A DNA stretch of 14,415 nt from Lachnospiraceae bacterium (GTDB lineage: Bacteria > Bacillota > Clostridia > Lachnospirales > Lachnospiraceae), in NCBI GenBank assembly GCA_014804225.1, contig JAAVAF010000086.1:1-14415 (forward strand), in the 5' to 3' direction. The notes under the pieces are model-generated. The model worked only from the letters and a program-made list of their open reading frames with translations, did not search any database and was not told the origin of the DNA. Positions within the stretch are counted from its first letter, which is position 1; every line of letters starts with the position of its first letter. Shown here one piece after another: positions 13,798-14,415 of this stretch. The translations under genes and the position numbers were made by a program.

Positions 13798-14415
13798 ATG
13801 AGAATATTGTGGTTATGTAATATTATGCTTCCGTTCATTGCCAAGAGCCTTGGGCAGAAGATTATTGTCAAAGAGGGATGGCTTTCCGGGTTAGCAGAAC
13901 GGTTGATGCGAAGCGGTGCGCAAAATAACATAACACTTGCTATTTGCTTTCCGGCATCAGATAACCTGAATATGGTAAAGACGGATACATCGCTCTTTGT
14001 AAAAGCCGTGGCGGACGGAATTGACTACTATATTTTCCGAGAGGATACCAATCACCCTGAAAATTATGACGCGGGTATGGAGGAAAGTCTTGGCGCGATT
14101 ATGGACGATTTCAAACCGGATGTGCTGCATATCTTCGGTACAGAATATCCGCATACACTTGCGGCGGTAAAGGCATTTCACAACCCAAAGCGTACATTAA
14201 TCGGGATACAGGGACTTTGCAGTGCGATTGCGGATGTGTATATGGCGGATTTGCCGCTTGCAGCGCAAAAGAAGAAGACTTTTCGGGATATCGTAAAAAA
14301 AGATGGACTTCATGAACAGCAGGAGAAGTTTAAAAAGCGTGGAGGATACGAAACGGAGGCGCTTTCTCTTGTCGGACATGTTACGGGAAGAACTGATTTT
14401 GACAGAGAGATGACA
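13798..14415 (+). CDS. GT-B fold glycosyltransferase (GT4-like), N-terminal part, runs off the window
   Basis: An open frame of 206 codons starts at ATG 13798, six bases after GGGAGG, and reaches the window end without a stop. It begins MRILWLCNIMLP, a typical first strand of GT-B glycosyltransferases. It continues with KEGWLSGLAERLMRSG, where family members have a glycine-rich acceptor loop, and with FKPDVLHIFGTEYPHTLA, the usual PDVIHxHG-type motif. LVGHVTGRTDFDRE near the end corresponds to the point where many GT4 enzymes read xIGRTxxD just before the second Rossmann domain. The C-terminal donor-binding domain lies outside. Likely role: sugar transfer in repeat-unit assembly. Its ribosome site is formed by the edge of the tandem repeat upstream. 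Confidence 0.85.
   Translation, partial: MRILWLCNIMLPFIAKSLGQKIIVKEGWLSGLAERLMRSGAQNNITLAICFPASDNLNMVKTDTSLFVKAVADGIDYYIFREDTNHPENYDAGMEESLGAIMDDFKPDVLHIFGTEYPHTLAAVKAFHNPKRTLIGIQGLCSAIADVYMADLPLAAQKKKTFRDIVKKDGLHEQQEKFKKRGGYETEALSLVGHVTGRTDFDREMT

Overview
The window looks like chromosomal DNA from a Gram-positive, low-to-mid-GC Firmicute, most likely a Lachnospiraceae-type clostridium. The clues are the cdaA-cdaR-glmM gene order, an HPr with both His15 and Ser46, a Spo0A-type DNA-binding domain, strong AGGAGG ribosome sites with some TTG and GTG starts, and the style of the polysaccharide genes. The genus is inference. Every gene I can support is on the + strand.

Region 1 (1-3107) is a housekeeping block: the last codons of a gene that is probably cdaA, then cdaR (c-di-AMP cyclase regulator), glmM (glucosamine-6-P to glucosamine-1-P) and ptsH (HPr). 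It ends in a good intrinsic terminator at 3074-3107.

Region 2 (3155-6578) makes nucleotide sugars: a lone rmlD/rfbD-type dTDP-4-dehydrorhamnose reductase, then gmd and fcl, which together turn GDP-mannose into GDP-L-fucose. A small protein that is only the DNA-binding domain of Spo0A follows and may regulate the locus.

Region 3 (6594-14415, running off the end) is an exopolysaccharide or capsule assembly operon. It holds a polyprenyl-phosphate glycosyltransferase with two C-terminal membrane helices, a TuaG-like GT2, a large polyprenyl glycosylphosphotransferase (the probable initiating enzyme), a Wzz/CpsC-like chain-length protein with what looks like an eroded tyrosine-kinase domain fused to it, a GT2-like protein, an EpsG-type polymerase, another GT2, and the start of a GT-B glycosyltransferase. 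Most genes overlap or lie within 30 bp of each other. No flippase, polymer phosphatase, GDP-mannose supply genes or rmlABC are present.

The most unusual feature is a set of hairpin-rich elements at three gene junctions: 4071-4169 before gmd, 8293-8462 before the glycosylphosphotransferase, and 13680-13787 as an in-frame tandem pair at the end of a GT2. They share short sequence motifs and hairpin architecture. Two of them lie between duplicate copies of a GGAGG Shine-Dalgarno sequence, and the third between copies of AGGAT that overlap one. This suggests a small palindromic, possibly mobile, repeat family that enters ribosome-binding sites and restores one for the downstream gene.
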